A stretch of 64,000 bases of DNA from Hydrangea macrophylla (lineage: Eukaryota; Streptophyta; Magnoliopsida; Cornales; Hydrangeaceae), in the NCBI GenBank assembly GCA_033977485.1, contig CM066984.1, forward strand, positions 29,059,501 through 29,123,500, in the 5' to 3' direction. Position numbers and translations under genes: made by a program. Positions 1 through 11,349 of the stretch are shown here, in pieces (positions within the stretch are counted from its first letter, which is position 1; each line of letters begins with the position of its first letter). The notes beneath the pieces were generated by a model. It was given only the letters and a program-made list of their open reading frames with translations. It was not told where the DNA came from and did no database searches.

Positions 1-431
1 TAATGATTAACTAATTAACTAAAGTGATATTTTGAAACGGTTTTTCTTAATAAAAAACGTTGGGATCACACGAATCCACAGTGGCCTAGCCATCTACCAT
101 GCAATTTCATTTAAAGCCCTATGGAGTACATCCACAACAGCATTCCGTATTTCTCTAAAAATGTAGAATCAATAGTCCTTTCATGACTAGGACTATATCA
201 TCACAGTTAATTTGAAATACATGAAAGCTGTTTAAATCAATAGTTAAGATTGGCACTCTAAATGGTGTTAGCATTCAAAGTGGTTTGCAAAAAGTTATTG
301 AAGAAAAATGCCTTAAGGCTTAAAGTTCAGAAATTGTTTTGACAAACTTAGCATTTGGGGACAGTTTGATAACGAATCTCAAAAATAGAAAGTCTAGGAA
401 TACTACATAGGATGTTCTCAAGAATTTGAAG

Positions 432-556
432 GTTCGATCGATCGATGCGTCTTCGATCGATCAAACATCATCATATCTCAATCGATCGACATGTCTTTGA
501 TCGATTGACTATATCATTGTATCGAGCGATCGAACTGACTTTGATCGATTGCACAC
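432..556. repeat. Cluster of GATCGATC / GATCGATTG palindromic words
   Basis: About eight words built on ATCGAT or GATCGATC occur in 125 bp at irregular 15-25 bp spacing, with variants such as GAGCGATC. A similar cluster lies 500 bp further on. The words resemble the CCAATCGATTGG arrays in LTRs of E3 and E6, so this may be a relic of a related LTR; that link is inference. Confidence 0.6.
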
Positions 557-1041
557 AGGAATTACACTGGTGCATGGCAGAGGCTGGTGATCACTGTTTC
601 ATCATGATCTCCCAACAAGGGACTACTCAGACATGGTCTGGAGTGTCACAGATTCATTTTTAACGTAAATATCCATTAAAGTCCTATTTGGTTGAGATTT
701 AAACATGAAATCTATAAAAACTATGAGTGTAACACTATCTAACATGCAAGTCTATGTTCTTAATAGATTATACTATGAGAATAACAAAGCAGAATGTAAT
801 TAAACTAATGTAACAGAAGCTGGAACGAACAACTGTGATTACTCGATGAGAAACCAAAACAAAATAACAATAATCCTTGAGAACACCTACAAAAATAATG
901 TAAACTCTCTAACTCTCTCTATAAATTGATGAAAAGTAGAGTGGGCGTCCTTATGGACGTATACAAAATGAATATTTATACTAAAACCTAGAGCTAGGGT
1001 TAAAATTTTGTCTCTGCTGCGTGCGCATAAGTTCCGATAAA

Positions 1042-1158
1042 AGCCATGTTTGATCGATCAAACATAACTCGATCGATTAAACTTCTGAAATCTTCGAGCG
1101 CTTGAACGTAATTTGATCGATTGAAACCTCGATCGCTTGAGGTATGTTCGATTGCTCG
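1042..1158. repeat. Second cluster of GATCGATC-type words
   Basis: Around seven GATCGAT-type words alternate with variants such as GAGCGCTTGAAC at roughly 15-20 bp spacing. The layout matches the cluster at 432-556, so the two may be flanking regulatory arrays of one decayed LTR. No termini were found to prove this. Confidence 0.5.
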
Positions 1159-1438
1159 AGCTTCACTTTTCATGTTTGCATTGTCTTCCTTATAATCTAG
1201 CATTCCCTTTCATCTTGCTATTTAGTTCTTCACACGGCAAACAGTGATCTGTACAAATTATAGCTAAAACAATACAACCAATCATAGATTAATCATATTA
1301 TGTAAAAGCTGGCATTGTAATCCAAATTGTAGATTTACATGGGAGTTGTAGACTAAATTAGTGTATTTCTTTATTTTAATGCGGTTGTATTTTACAAATA
1401 CCCCCGCTTGTTAGTGTACATGAGTTGAGTCACTCAAC

Positions 1439-1566
1439 AAGAGCTCGCGGCTCGGCTCGATAATAGCTAGGTTCGGCTCGGCTCGATAATAAACGAGCCA
1501 AGTTCAAGCTTGAGTAGGATGCCAACGCTTAAAACCCAGCTCGAGCTCGGCTCGAGTACAGCCCTA
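1439..1566. repeat. GCTCG-rich patch, possible hAT-like element end
   Basis: Repeated GGCTCG and CTCGAG words end in GTACAGCCCTAA. GCTCG-rich subterminal sequence ending in an AGCCCT terminus is common in plant hAT-like non-autonomous elements. I could not find the partner terminus or a target-site duplication, so this is only a possible fragment. Confidence 0.3.
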
Positions 1567-1856
1567 ACTGCAACGTTACCAAATGGGTCATAAGTTATTA
1601 CTTATTTAATTTCTAAAACCAGAAGATCCTTGAAGAGGGTGAAAACAAGCCGTTCGATGGCCTGGTTAGTCCCCCTCATACATACTCTAGCTTATACGGT
1701 ATTGAAAGCTAGAATAGAGTTCCTCACTATGTATACCAAAAGTTCCAATTTCTATTTCCCTCATTTTCCTTGTTATCTATATAAAGAGAAAATGTGTTTT
1801 ACTCTCCGTTTGGTACTATGGAGTTAATTAGTAAGGAAGGAAGAAAGAAAACACTA

Positions 1857-2340
1857 AGGCTCTATTTGGTTAATGACTTTAGTGAGGGAAAAGAAAAGAA
1901 AAGAAAATATAGGAATACCTTTTTCTTTGTTTGATTAATTTGGAAAACGATGAAGAAAATAGGAACACAAAGATAATAAGTTGAGAATAAATTAAGCATT
2001 TCAATTATTTTGAGCCATTTTATTTCCTTCTTACTTACTTTACACTTTTTTTTTCCGCAAATTTTTAGTTTTTAATGTTTAAGCATGAGGGAAAATACAA
2101 GGGAAAACACAAAGGAACTAGTTTTTCTTCCCTTGTTCTTTTGAGTAATGCTATGCTTCCCATATCCAAATCTCAACTTCACATCCCAAATGATGTAGCA
2201 GTAGGACCAATATGGGATCAATTCAATATCCTCCAATCAAAATTCAATGGGCCCACTGTCATATCATTTAAAATGTGGATTTAGGAAGCATAGCATTACT
2301 CTTTTCTTTTCAATCACTAAATCCATGAACCTAGTAAGAA
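1857..2340. mobile_element. Possible decayed fold-back element enclosing a MITE
   Basis: The left arm (about 1870-1907: TTTAGTGAGGGAAAAGAAAAG and neighbours) is an imperfect inverted repeat of the right arm (about 2300-2335). The arms resemble those of the fold-back element at 2358-2518. If real, the 2143-2301 MITE inserted inside it. Arms are low-complexity, so confidence is low. Confidence 0.35.
2143..2301. mobile_element. 159-bp MITE with 18-bp perfect terminal inverted repeats
   Basis: The left end GAGTAATGCTATGCTTCC (2143-2160) is the exact reverse complement of the right end (2284-2301). The interior is non-coding, as expected of a MITE mobilised in trans by a DNA transposase. The flanks are T-rich (CTTTT left, TTTTC right), so the target duplication cannot be defined and the superfamily is open. 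Confidence 0.7.
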
Positions 2341-2357
2341 AAGAAATGAGAACACTA

Positions 2358-2518
2358 GGGCTTTGTTAGGTTCACAGATTTGGTGAGGAAAAGAGAGGGG
2401 AAAGGAAAACAACATGAAAAACTAGTCTCATCTGTAAGGTAAAAAATGAACTAATTTTTCATCTGGTTTTCCTTTCCCCTCTCTTTTCACTCACCAAATC
2501 CATAAACCAAACAAAGCC
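2358..2518. mobile_element. About 160-bp fold-back MITE with ~54-bp arms
   Basis: The left arm beginning GGGCTTTGTTAGGTT and the right arm ending AAACCAAACAAAGCC pair over about 54 bp with a few mismatches and would form a long hairpin with a loop of about 50 bases. TA flanks both ends, compatible with a 2-bp target duplication. No coding potential. Long arms make it a possible small-RNA source; that is inference. Confidence 0.7.
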
Positions 2519-2785
2519 TAAAAGAAAATATTTTTCTTTGTTTGATTATCAGGAAAAAGGGTAAGAAAAATTAGAAGGAAAAGAAAACATACATTGCAAA
2601 ATAATTATAGTTTTAATTGTTATGAGTCACTTTTCTCCCTTTTTGTTTTTGTTTTACTTAAGTTATAATGTATCCCAAAGTTTTTTTAACCATTAGTATT
2701 ATCTAAGTATTGAGAAAAATATTAATGGGAACTAGTTTTTCTCTTCCCCCATTTATTTTCTCAGTGGATACGCAAACCAAAATAC

Positions 2786-4567
2786 TATAACACCTGCTCC
2801 TGCGAATTATTTTAATGTGAGATGTGGGCCTTGACCCACTAAGTTGATTATGGATGTCCAATTAGGAACCCAGTTGTGGCTAGAGTGGCAGTCTCAAGTT
2901 GGGAAATGTGTTGATGGGTCCCAGTGAGATGGGACATCAATATGTGAAACACCCTATGTGATTAAATGCTTATTAAGGCTTAAATGATTTATTATTTTAT
3001 TGTTAATAATATCACGTTGTTAGTTGGAGACCACTTTTGTGGTCAATTAGGGGTACCTTTGTGAGAGCGAATTGAACACATTACATAATTGGTAGGCTAA
3101 TTAGCAACTTCATATAATTATTTGGGACCATTTATGGGGCCCATGCGAGACATAGACAAATACTCATTTGGGTTTGGAATAGTTTTAATACAGTTTAATA
3201 ATTGACAAGGTATAATTGCAAACTAGCAAAACTTGTGGGGTTATTATAATGTTAATGGAAAGTGTTATACATAAGACACTTATGAAGGTGACTCATCACC
3301 TTCCATTTCTTCATTTCGGCTAGGATAATACACACAAAGAGATATAGGCGACGTATATCGACGAAACGACAACGACGTTCTCGACGCCGATTGATGCGCT
3401 AAACTACGTCAGTTTTCCAAACAGGCTATATAATTGGACTCTTGAGGTGAGACTAGCATTTTCGTACCAATTTTATTGAATTCTGTGACCGTTTTTCTGT
3501 GACCCATTTTGGGGTGATAGCTTATAATTCATTATATATATGTAGGATTTATTCCTGAAGCATAATAGGACTCTAATATCAAGTTTAGGAGTGATTTCCA
3601 AGAGGTGAGTGACATTAATTATGATATATGGATGGTTCCATGTTTGAGTTCATCTGGGATGTAAAAACATGTTAAATTAGCTTAATAAAGCTTATTTAGT
3701 TTATTATTGGGCAAAATTCATGTGATTAAATTAGGCCCAATTTAATTATGAAAGCACGGTGTAATGTTTATATGAGCATGTTGAGTTATTTATTTGGGTC
3801 AATGGAATTGCTAGTTCTATACTACCATGAGGTAATCGATGTGGTGACAACCATGGCCGCCAGAGGCCTATGGGACTGCACGTGTAGAGGCGTGGGTCAT
3901 GACTAGGTCACGTGGGCTTATGGAGTGGAGCCGCAGACTAGTTGGTAGTGGTGGAAGTGAACTAGTAATTTCCGGAGACTATAGTTGGTTGTAATGAAAT
4001 AAAATTGAGCATGTTTATTATTCACGTGCAAAATTAGTGTTATTCACAAGCATGTAGCTTATATATTGTAGTGGTTATTGAATAACCATCGTAGGTGTTC
4101 AAGATGGAGTCCAGAAGGAAAGGAAAGAACTTGGAGAGTATTCGTGGGCGTGGGATTGTAAATAATTCTGGTTAATAGACTTATGTTTAATAAGTAAATT
4201 AGTGGAATATTGCAAACATTTATTCATTTTGGTTTGTGAAGTAAAATGATAGCAGTTTAAATTCTTGTAATATAGGGGATTTGTTCTGTTGATTGGTTAT
4301 GAGCTGAGGTTGTATTTTTGTAACTTCTAATTAGAAGTGGGGGTACCTTTGGGGACCCTTTGACCTACAAAAATGTTACTTTTGAAAACATATTTTGGTA
4401 AGACGTGTTGGGTGTATGTGTTCAAAACTTTGAAAAATAAAATAGTGTGTTGAGTTCTTTGATCAAAACTTTTATTCTTTTGATTTCCGAAACTTTAATG
4501 ACTTAGGAAGAGCCTTGGTGGCATGCCATGTGTCCTAGAGTCATTTGGGTGGTTCTGGGGCGTGACA
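2786..4567 (+). repeat. E1 5' LTR
   Basis: It starts TATAACACC (the normal TG has become TA) and ends GGGGCGTGACA immediately before the PBS. Compared with the 3' LTR start it lacks about 50 bp near its left end. Most of it can be compared with the 615 bp of 3' LTR that is visible. A TA-rich block near 3530 is the only TATA-like region seen. Confidence 0.85.
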
Positions 4568-4572
4568 TTTAG

Positions 4573-4584
4573 TGGTATCAGAGC
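4573..4584 (+). other. E1 primer-binding site (tRNA-iMet type)
   Basis: TGGTATCAGAGC lies five bases after the LTR end. This is the standard complement of the plant initiator-methionine tRNA 3' end used to prime minus-strand DNA synthesis. Confidence 0.9.
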
Positions 4585-5635
4585 AATAGGGTAGAAACTT
4601 GGGGACTTGAGAGTGATGTGCACATTATGTTATGAAGTTGCATATATATATATATATAAACATATATGTATGAGATAAAATTGGCATGGCATATAATTGT
4701 ATGTCAAATGATTATATGATGTGTGTTGTGTGGTATTGACATGAGCATCATGCATGTTACCATCTACATTATAAAATGTGAAGGAGTGATGAGATGTTGG
4801 TTTGAGCTGTGATGAGATGTCAGATTTGACGATAAGAATGGGTTTAGTAAGGCATGTTGATTATATTTAGAGCAGATTGAAATGGTGAAGAAATAAAATA
4901 ATATTATGGGATTTATAAGAATGTTAAAAACTAGTTCTATTGGCAAGAATTAAGATGTGAAAACTGTGTTTTCTGAGTTAATGATATTCTATGAAAGTAT
5001 GGCTCCGGGATAAAGTTTAGGTAATAAAGGGAATGATTCTCTATGGATTATTAGATGATAATTTATGATAGGTATTTTAATGTGGGTTATTGTGTTATGG
5101 GATATTATTGAAGTTTCTAGATTCTGATGTTGACTTGAGATTTATGTCAGAGATAATTATTATTCTTTATTGGGATTGTATAAGTGTTTCGTTCTGAGTA
5201 TTGCATTGTGTTATCAACACTTGACGTGGTGAATGGGTTATGAAAAAAAAAAGATGGTAAAGTTATATAGTAAGTCTTTTGGGTATGGATAATCTTCCAT
5301 GTACAGAGTATGCGAACATGTATTCTTATATATATGGATATTCGTTATTATACTTCCGACAGTGGTTCGGGTTTCGGGGTTTCTTTATAACGGAGGGTCT
5401 TCTTATTATTTGTTGATTCTTCGATATTGAAAAATTATGGTATTGGGCATTGTGTTTTTCTCTTGATATATATTATAAGCGTTATGGGTATTTATGTTGT
5501 CACTGCGATTTATGGTGGACTTCCTTGTAATTTTTTTCTAATTCTCTGAGAAGGGATATGATTATAATGGTCTAGCTTTCTATAAGGTTAGTCTTCTGAG
5601 TATGGTATTTGGGGTATACCTATTATATGACTGCT
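4585..5635 (+). other. E1 interior, left part: no gene seen
   Basis: AT-rich sequence without a coding ORF. In active relatives gag would begin here. It stops at the E2 insertion point and resumes at 17264. Confidence 0.6.
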
Positions 5636-6080
5636 TGTAGCACCCTAAATTTCTTTAGACATTCCACGTAGGATATTGGAAACTAGTGATGATATCACCA
5701 TGGGGACGGTTACAGAAGGTCCATTAGGATGACCCTAATTAGGAGCCTTTGGATATGATCCTTAGTAATCGTCCTGACTGCGACGACGTTAGTAATTAAC
5801 TAGTGTCTATTAGAAACGTCACCTCGACGTGCGTAGTTTCTAAGTTGGGAATCATAGACAGATTACTATACTTAAGCCTGTACACAGCCTTGTACATAGG
5901 CACAATTACAGTTATGCACGTACATTGACTTAGCACGTAAACTGAGACGTGGGCCTCACATTTGGCCACATAGAAGCCACGCATACCCACCTCACCACTT
6001 GGCAAGCATGTGTGGCCACCCTATGCATGAGCCGCACAAGCTAGAACTCCCATGACACTTGTCAAACTCACCCTTTTCTT

Positions 6081-6088
6081 TATATATA
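6081..6088 (+). promoter_or_regulatory. TATA-like box in the E2 LTR
   Basis: TATATATA follows a CT-rich run and precedes CA/CT microsatellites. It is the best candidate for the start region of the E2 LTR transcript. The call rests on sequence and position only. Confidence 0.4.
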
Positions 6089-6090
6089 CT

Positions 6091-6313
6091 TCATGCACAC
6101 ACGCACACACAGGTATACACACACATGCACATTCTGCTGCACACACACACATCTGCCATGTCAGATTTTAGAGTGAGAGAGAGAGCCCGAGAACTTTTGG
6201 TGAGAGAAACCCTCCCCCCCTCACACTCTCGGTGTACACATAACAACACCCACAATCTCTGCACTCTTTGTAACCCCACATACCCACATACACTGTCACG
6301 CACGCACGCACGC
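6091..6313. repeat. CA-, GA- and GCAC-rich microsatellites in E2
   Basis: Runs of CACACA (6096-6150), GAGAGAGA (6174-6185) and GCACGCAC (6299-6314) follow the TATA-like box. Open frames across them on both strands arise from the repeat and are not genes. Confidence 0.8.
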
Positions 6314-7329
6314 ACGTAGAGGAAGAAGAAGAGACATGGAGGGGAGAGTAAGTGAGATCGGAGGAGTTTGAAGAGAAACAAGGTCACATGAGGTAAAACC
6401 CATAGCCCTTTCTCATTTTTTAGTCCCTGCTAGACATTTAGAAGACCTTAGGACAACATGCATGTAGCCAATCAGAGCCTAAGGCTCTCTGCAACCTCCG
6501 GTGGCCATTAGAGCACCATCAAGGAGCTCAATTTTCCAACCATCACCAAAATGCCTCTAAGTTGTATCATTCTGATCGGATTAGTCCCAGAACACTTCCC
6601 CTAGAACAGTTTCCATTTTGGTATAGGTTTGATAGGACATGCAAGACATTATTCTTTATTTTTGGCCAAAAGGATAATGAAGTGGTAGGTACCCAAATCG
6701 AGTAAACCAGACCTTGGGCTTATAGTATGTGATAGAGGAGGAGTTTTCGGTTGTTTTGCCGTTGGTTTCACTGATTTCTATGGAAAGACGAGTAAGATAT
6801 GGGCATTTGAAGATTTTCCGGCGAGCCCCGAATTTTCGGCGGGCATGTCTCGCCGGAGAAGAAAATAAAATTTAAGGGTTATAACACCGGGGTCGTGGGT
6901 CGGGTCAGGTTTGTGTTTAGGTGGGTTGGTTTGAGTGAGTAAATAGGTAGACTGGTTGAGTGGATAAAACCCGTGGATCCCCTTTAATGGAACGACGTCG
7001 TTTTGACGCCGGGTCTAGCTTGGGGCGAGTTCGGGTATTAGGTTCGGGTTGTGCTGTTCTAAGAATGGGTTAGGGTTTGGGTTTGGGTCAAGTTCGATTC
7101 GAGTCTGGGGTAGTAAGCTGGGTAGACTTGTGAGTGGATCTGGGTTTGGGTTAACCCGAAGGGGTTTATGGGTAGGGTTCTTATGAGAGATGTTGAGGGT
7201 GGTCCAATTATTTTGGGCTTGGGTCGGGTCTAGCCTTTGGGCCAACCCAATTGGGTTTCTTTGTATGTGAAATCGGGTAACCCATTTAATCCGGTCCGGT
7301 TCGGTTCGGGTTCGACCCGTCGGGTCAGA

Positions 7330-7373
7330 AATTATTATTATTATTATTGATTATTATTATTAATATTATTAGT
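7330..7373. repeat. ATT microsatellite
   Basis: A (TTA)n-type run opens a very AT-rich stretch that extends to the E3 insertion at 7891. Nothing else is visible in that stretch. Confidence 0.8.
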
Positions 7374-8445
7374 ATTAATAGATTTGAAATGATTTAAATT
7401 ATTTTAAATAGTATTAAAATGTATTTTTAGTACTTTTAATTTATGGAATATTATTGTATAATATTCTATATATTCTGAGAGTAATTATATTATTCTGAGA
7501 ATATAATTAGTATTTGTTTAGTATTTTAGATGTATTAAATAAATAATAAAAATTAGTTTTAAGTGTTATTTAAATAATTAATAAATACCTATACGTATTT
7601 ATAAATTCGGAAAAATTAGGGATATGTTCCTAATGATATTTTATACAGTACTAATAATTAGTATTTCATATATTCTATATACTATTGATATATAATAACA
7701 TATATTGTTATTTATATATATAATATAAATAATAAATATTAGTTTTAAATGGCATTTAAATTAGATAATAAATACTTATATGTATTTACAGATACTCTTA
7801 AGCTACAAGGTATTATTATATAATATCCTCAACATACTGGGTATAATTATACTATTGTAATAATATAATTATCAATAATTTAGTAATTTGTGTAGCAACC
7901 TGTATTTTCGCGCCCCTAATAGAGATGTCAGTTTTTATTTATTTACTATTTGTTAATTTCAGTTTTGGTATTATATAAATAAATACATATTAATCCTCAC
8001 GTTATTAGTTGTTAATATAATGCCATTTTTTATTTACTACTATGTATTATTTTTTTATAGTGATTCTATTTTCATAAAAGAAAATTTCTTATGTTGATTT
8101 ATTATAATTATGTGATATTTAATTATGTGACCGTTAGTAATTCTAATTGTAATTATTATGCTTAAGACTATGCCCCTAAGTTACCCTATAATTTGAGATT
8201 AAAACTAGTAATAAAATATTAATCACGTTTACATTTTTAGTCCCTAATATTTATTTGGGGTATTTTCTTAGACTACCCGGACCAACCTAACTGGACTAAC
8301 TGAACCAAACTGATTAAACGAACCAACTGAATTATTGTTATGAGCTGATTGACTACATCAATCAAACTCATATAGCAGTGTTATCTGTATTCACTCATAT
8401 GTTTTGCAACTTGCACAGCTCACTGATTGAGCTCTCCCTACATAA

Positions 8446-8472
8446 ACACACACACACACACACACACACACA
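8446..8472. repeat. CA microsatellite in E3
   Basis: An uninterrupted CA run about 40 bp upstream of a TATATATAC block at 8516-8524, a possible LTR promoter. Confidence 0.85.
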
Positions 8473-9165
8473 ATTGCAAGCATAAGCATTTCACACACAC
8501 ACACACACTCTCTCGGATATATATACATTCATACACACCCATTTTCCATTGGTTTCTTCCTCTCTCAAATTACAAGCATTCAGTCACTTATACATTCTAA
8601 AAATTGGACGAAAGAAGGAAATACAGAAGCTAAAACATCACAGTAAGCTCCATAGCCATTGTTGGAGCTCTAAGCTTATATTTCGGAATTTTCGTCTTTC
8701 TTCAGTAAGTCACACAGCTCAATCTAGCAAACTGTGAGTCTCTCGAACCCACTCATAATATAGTATTTGTCATTTCGAACAAGCCGGGGGTATCAAAAGT
8801 ATGTGTATACGCTTATATATATGTATATATAGCCATGGAGGTCCAAAAAATAGCGGTTCTGTAAAACTCAACGAAAATTGATTCTGTAAATTGGGAATGA
8901 TAGATTACAATCCCCATAGGTTCAATTTCAAATATTAGGTGCTAATTCGTAACAGCTGCGATGTACGGTCAAAACAAAATTTTGACGACTCTCGGATTTT
9001 CACCTATAAGTAGAGATACAGTAATAATCGAGATCTAAAACTTATATATTCATAATCTACATGAATAAAGGAAGAGAACGGTATATTACATGACCTGGTT
9101 GGTTCCAGATTGAAAAATGGAAGAAAAACTCATTTTTACAGCGTTTAGAGGAAGAAGACGCAGTG

Positions 9166-9326
9166 GCAATCGATTGCCATCAGTTCCAATCGATTAGGAC
9201 TTAATCCGATTGATTGACACTTCATCCAATTGATTGGCACTTCTTCCAATCAATTGATACTTCATCCAATTGATTGGTACTTTTTCCAATCGATTGGGAC
9301 TATTTCCAATCGATTGGAATTTTTCA
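9166..9326. repeat. Array of CCAATCGATTGG palindromes in E3
   Basis: Eight copies of CCAATCGATTGG or one-base variants (CCAATTGATTGG, TCCGATTGATTG) occur at about 23-bp spacing, separated by CACTTCTT-like words. The core is a perfect 12-bp palindrome made of two inverted CCAAT boxes around ATCGAT. Similar arrays lie in all three E6 LTRs, which differ from E3 elsewhere. A binding-site role is inference. Confidence 0.85.
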
Positions 9327-9978
9327 GCACTGACGACTTTTAGTAAAACGGCCATAACTCTCTCTAGAAAACTCGAAAACGCGCACTGTTCGAAGCGTTG
9401 GAAACTAGACTCAGAGACCTTTATTTTGATATGTAATTTACCTACAAAAATTATAACTCATTTTTTAGGGCATTGCTTCAAAGTGGACCCATTTGTGTAC
9501 TGGTAGGTGAAAAAAACGTATTAAAGCATTCTTTGATGAAATTTCCTGTTGCCACATATGTGACTTGATAATCTAGATCATAGATGTTAATTCAATGATT
9601 CTAAAAGTACATTGTACCTTGTTAATAAAGAAAGGAAAATAGATTTTGAAAGCAAGAATTAAATAAGTTGTTTTAATCGATAAATAATTGTAGACACCCC
9701 ATTTTGTCGGCTATCAGATTTAGGAGACCCATAGCTTGGTGGTTCACAATGATCGTAAAAGACTCAAAAAGACTCCTGGAAGTCAGCTCTATCTCTCAGA
9801 ATGCTCAGAATGACCAAAATGCCCCTAAAAGCCCGAAAACTCCCAGATTTGGTCCCAAAGTTCTGAAAACATACTAAGTCGTAAGAAAAGCGATAAAATG
9901 AGTTTCTAAGAGAAATCGAGTGAAATCGTCAGCTCCCAGAGACCCCCGGAAGTCCCGGAAGTTCCCGGAAAGTCCCCG

Positions 9979-10058
9979 TTGACCGGTTTGACCAAGGTTT
10001 GACTAGGTTTGACCAAGGTTTGACCAGGTTTGACCAAGTTTGACCAAGTTTGACCGAA
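9979..10058 (+). repeat. GGTTTGACCAA tandem array (W-box-like) in E4
   Basis: Seven imperfect 10-12 bp units, each containing TTTGACC or TTTGACT. TTGACC is the W-box core bound by plant WRKY factors. The array lies about 730 bp upstream of the TATA box and a shorter group follows at 10190-10215. Copy number differs among the Tat LTRs here. Regulation by WRKY factors is inference. Confidence 0.8.
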
Positions 10059-10575
10059 ATCGTCCGAATTCACCAGAATCATTTTAAATCATGAGATAAG
10101 TGTTAAAACAAGTTCCAAAAGAAAATCGAGCGAGAACGTCAGCTCCTGGGAACTCCCGGAAGTTTCCAGAACTTCCCGGGAATCCCAGGTTTGACCAGTT
10201 TGACCAGAATTTGACTTTAGAACCGAGGCACCAAAACAATTTTCAAATATTTTTCATGGATACTAGAGGTCAATAGCTTTCCAACGGTATATCGCACGTA
10301 ATTTCTGGATTTAAAACGAATTTATTATGAATTTTCAAAGGCGAAAAAGGCGATCAAATCAGCTTTTATCGCGAATACCGCAAAACTTTTCAAGGTGACC
10401 TATCCCCAAACTATTTTTTATGTAAAGTAGACTCCATTACCTTTCCAACGGTATATCATAACCTCAATTTGGAGTTTGTACGCATTTTCTGTGAATTTCG
10501 GACGAAATAGGGCCTTTTCGCGAATACCGGAACTTCAGGGGGGCTAAACAGCATTATCTGGACGAAGGGAGGAGC

Positions 10576-10636
10576 AGTGCCGCCGCGGCACTGGCCCACT
10601 GCCGCCGCGGCACTGGCCCAGTGCCGCCGCGGCACT
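10576..10636. repeat. Three GC-rich palindromes, 22-bp period, in E4
   Basis: AGTGCCGCCGCGGCACT occurs at 10576-10592 and 10620-10636, with ACTGCCGCCGCGGCACT at 10598-10614. The outer units have 8-bp arms (AGTGCCGC/GCGGCACT) around one C, so each could fold or bind a dimer. The block lies about 155 bp upstream of the TATA box. The surroundings are AT-rich, so it stands out strongly. Confidence 0.9.
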
Positions 10637-10791
10637 CCCCTCCAGAACAGTGAGTTTTTGTAATTTTTTTTGGGGTCCCATTTTGATTAATTAAAAACCA
10701 AAACGACGTAGTTTTGATTCCCAGCTTATTTTGGACCAATGGGAGACCATTTTAAACTTTTTAAAACTCCATTTACCACCCCTCCTTTGCC

Positions 10792-10798
10792 TATAAAA
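10792..10798 (+). promoter_or_regulatory. TATA box of the E4 LTR
   Basis: TATAAAA follows GCC in CCTTTGCCTATAAAAGAAG. The matching place in E7 reads TATTTAAA and in E5 TATATAAA. The U3/R boundary should lie about 30 bp downstream. Confidence 0.7.
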
Positions 10799-10921
10799 GA
10801 AGCCATTTACTTCCATTTAGGGGAGAGACATGGAAGCTTAGAGAAAGCTTAGGAAGAAACTCTAGGGAAATATAGAGAGAGAAAGAGAAGAAGTAGTCTT
10901 CTTCTTCCATTTTTTCCAATA

Positions 10922-10931
10922 AAAGTGAGTT
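10922..10931 (+). promoter_or_regulatory. Splice-donor-like site in the E4 leader
   Basis: AAAAGTGAGT has a GTGAGT donor consensus 133 bp after the TATA box. The same site sits 133-134 bp after the TATA box in E7 and E5. It may define an intron in the LTR-initiated leader; no acceptor was assigned. Confidence 0.45.
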
Positions 10932-11349
10932 CTAATCTTGTTTTCCTCCACCATTTTTCTATATACTTCATCATCAATATACCCAATCACCATTCTTGAG
11001 CATTCTTGAGTTAGGAAGCTACTTCCATGTCCAAATGTCAAAATCTATGAGTGAAACACCAAGCTACAAGTCCAAAATCATATTGATTATCATCTATTGA
11101 TTGTTATTTACTTGCTTGTTCATATTATGTTCATCTCTTCTTAATCTCATTTCTTTTTATTTTCTTTATTTACTTACTAGTTCATCATCATCTAAGTGAT
11201 GACATGAAGTTTGGGGTGAGTGAATCCTTATGGATAGTAGCTCTTGACCTCAAAAACATGTTTGATAGATGATGATCATAACCTCAATACTTCCAAGATG
11301 TTCTTGAAATGTATTGAAGTTATGTCCAAAATAAAAATGAATCTCTCCA

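Larger units (their letters stand above)
1..2785. other. Gene-free flank left of the nested elements
   Basis: No open reading frame here looks like a gene: the longest are about 70 codons, lack recognisable domains and overlap simple repeats. The stretch is AT-rich and holds two clusters of GATCGATC-type words, one GCTCG-rich patch and fold-back elements near its right end, listed separately. It is the sequence into which E1 inserted. I see no promoter or RNA gene. Confidence 0.6.

Noticed and set aside
6059..6387. ORFs on both strands at 6059-6387
   Set aside because: They translate CA and GA microsatellites only.
7015..7245. Proline/asparagine-rich minus-strand ORF
   Set aside because: It comes from GGGTTTGGGT-type repeats inside the E2 LTR; no homology recognised.
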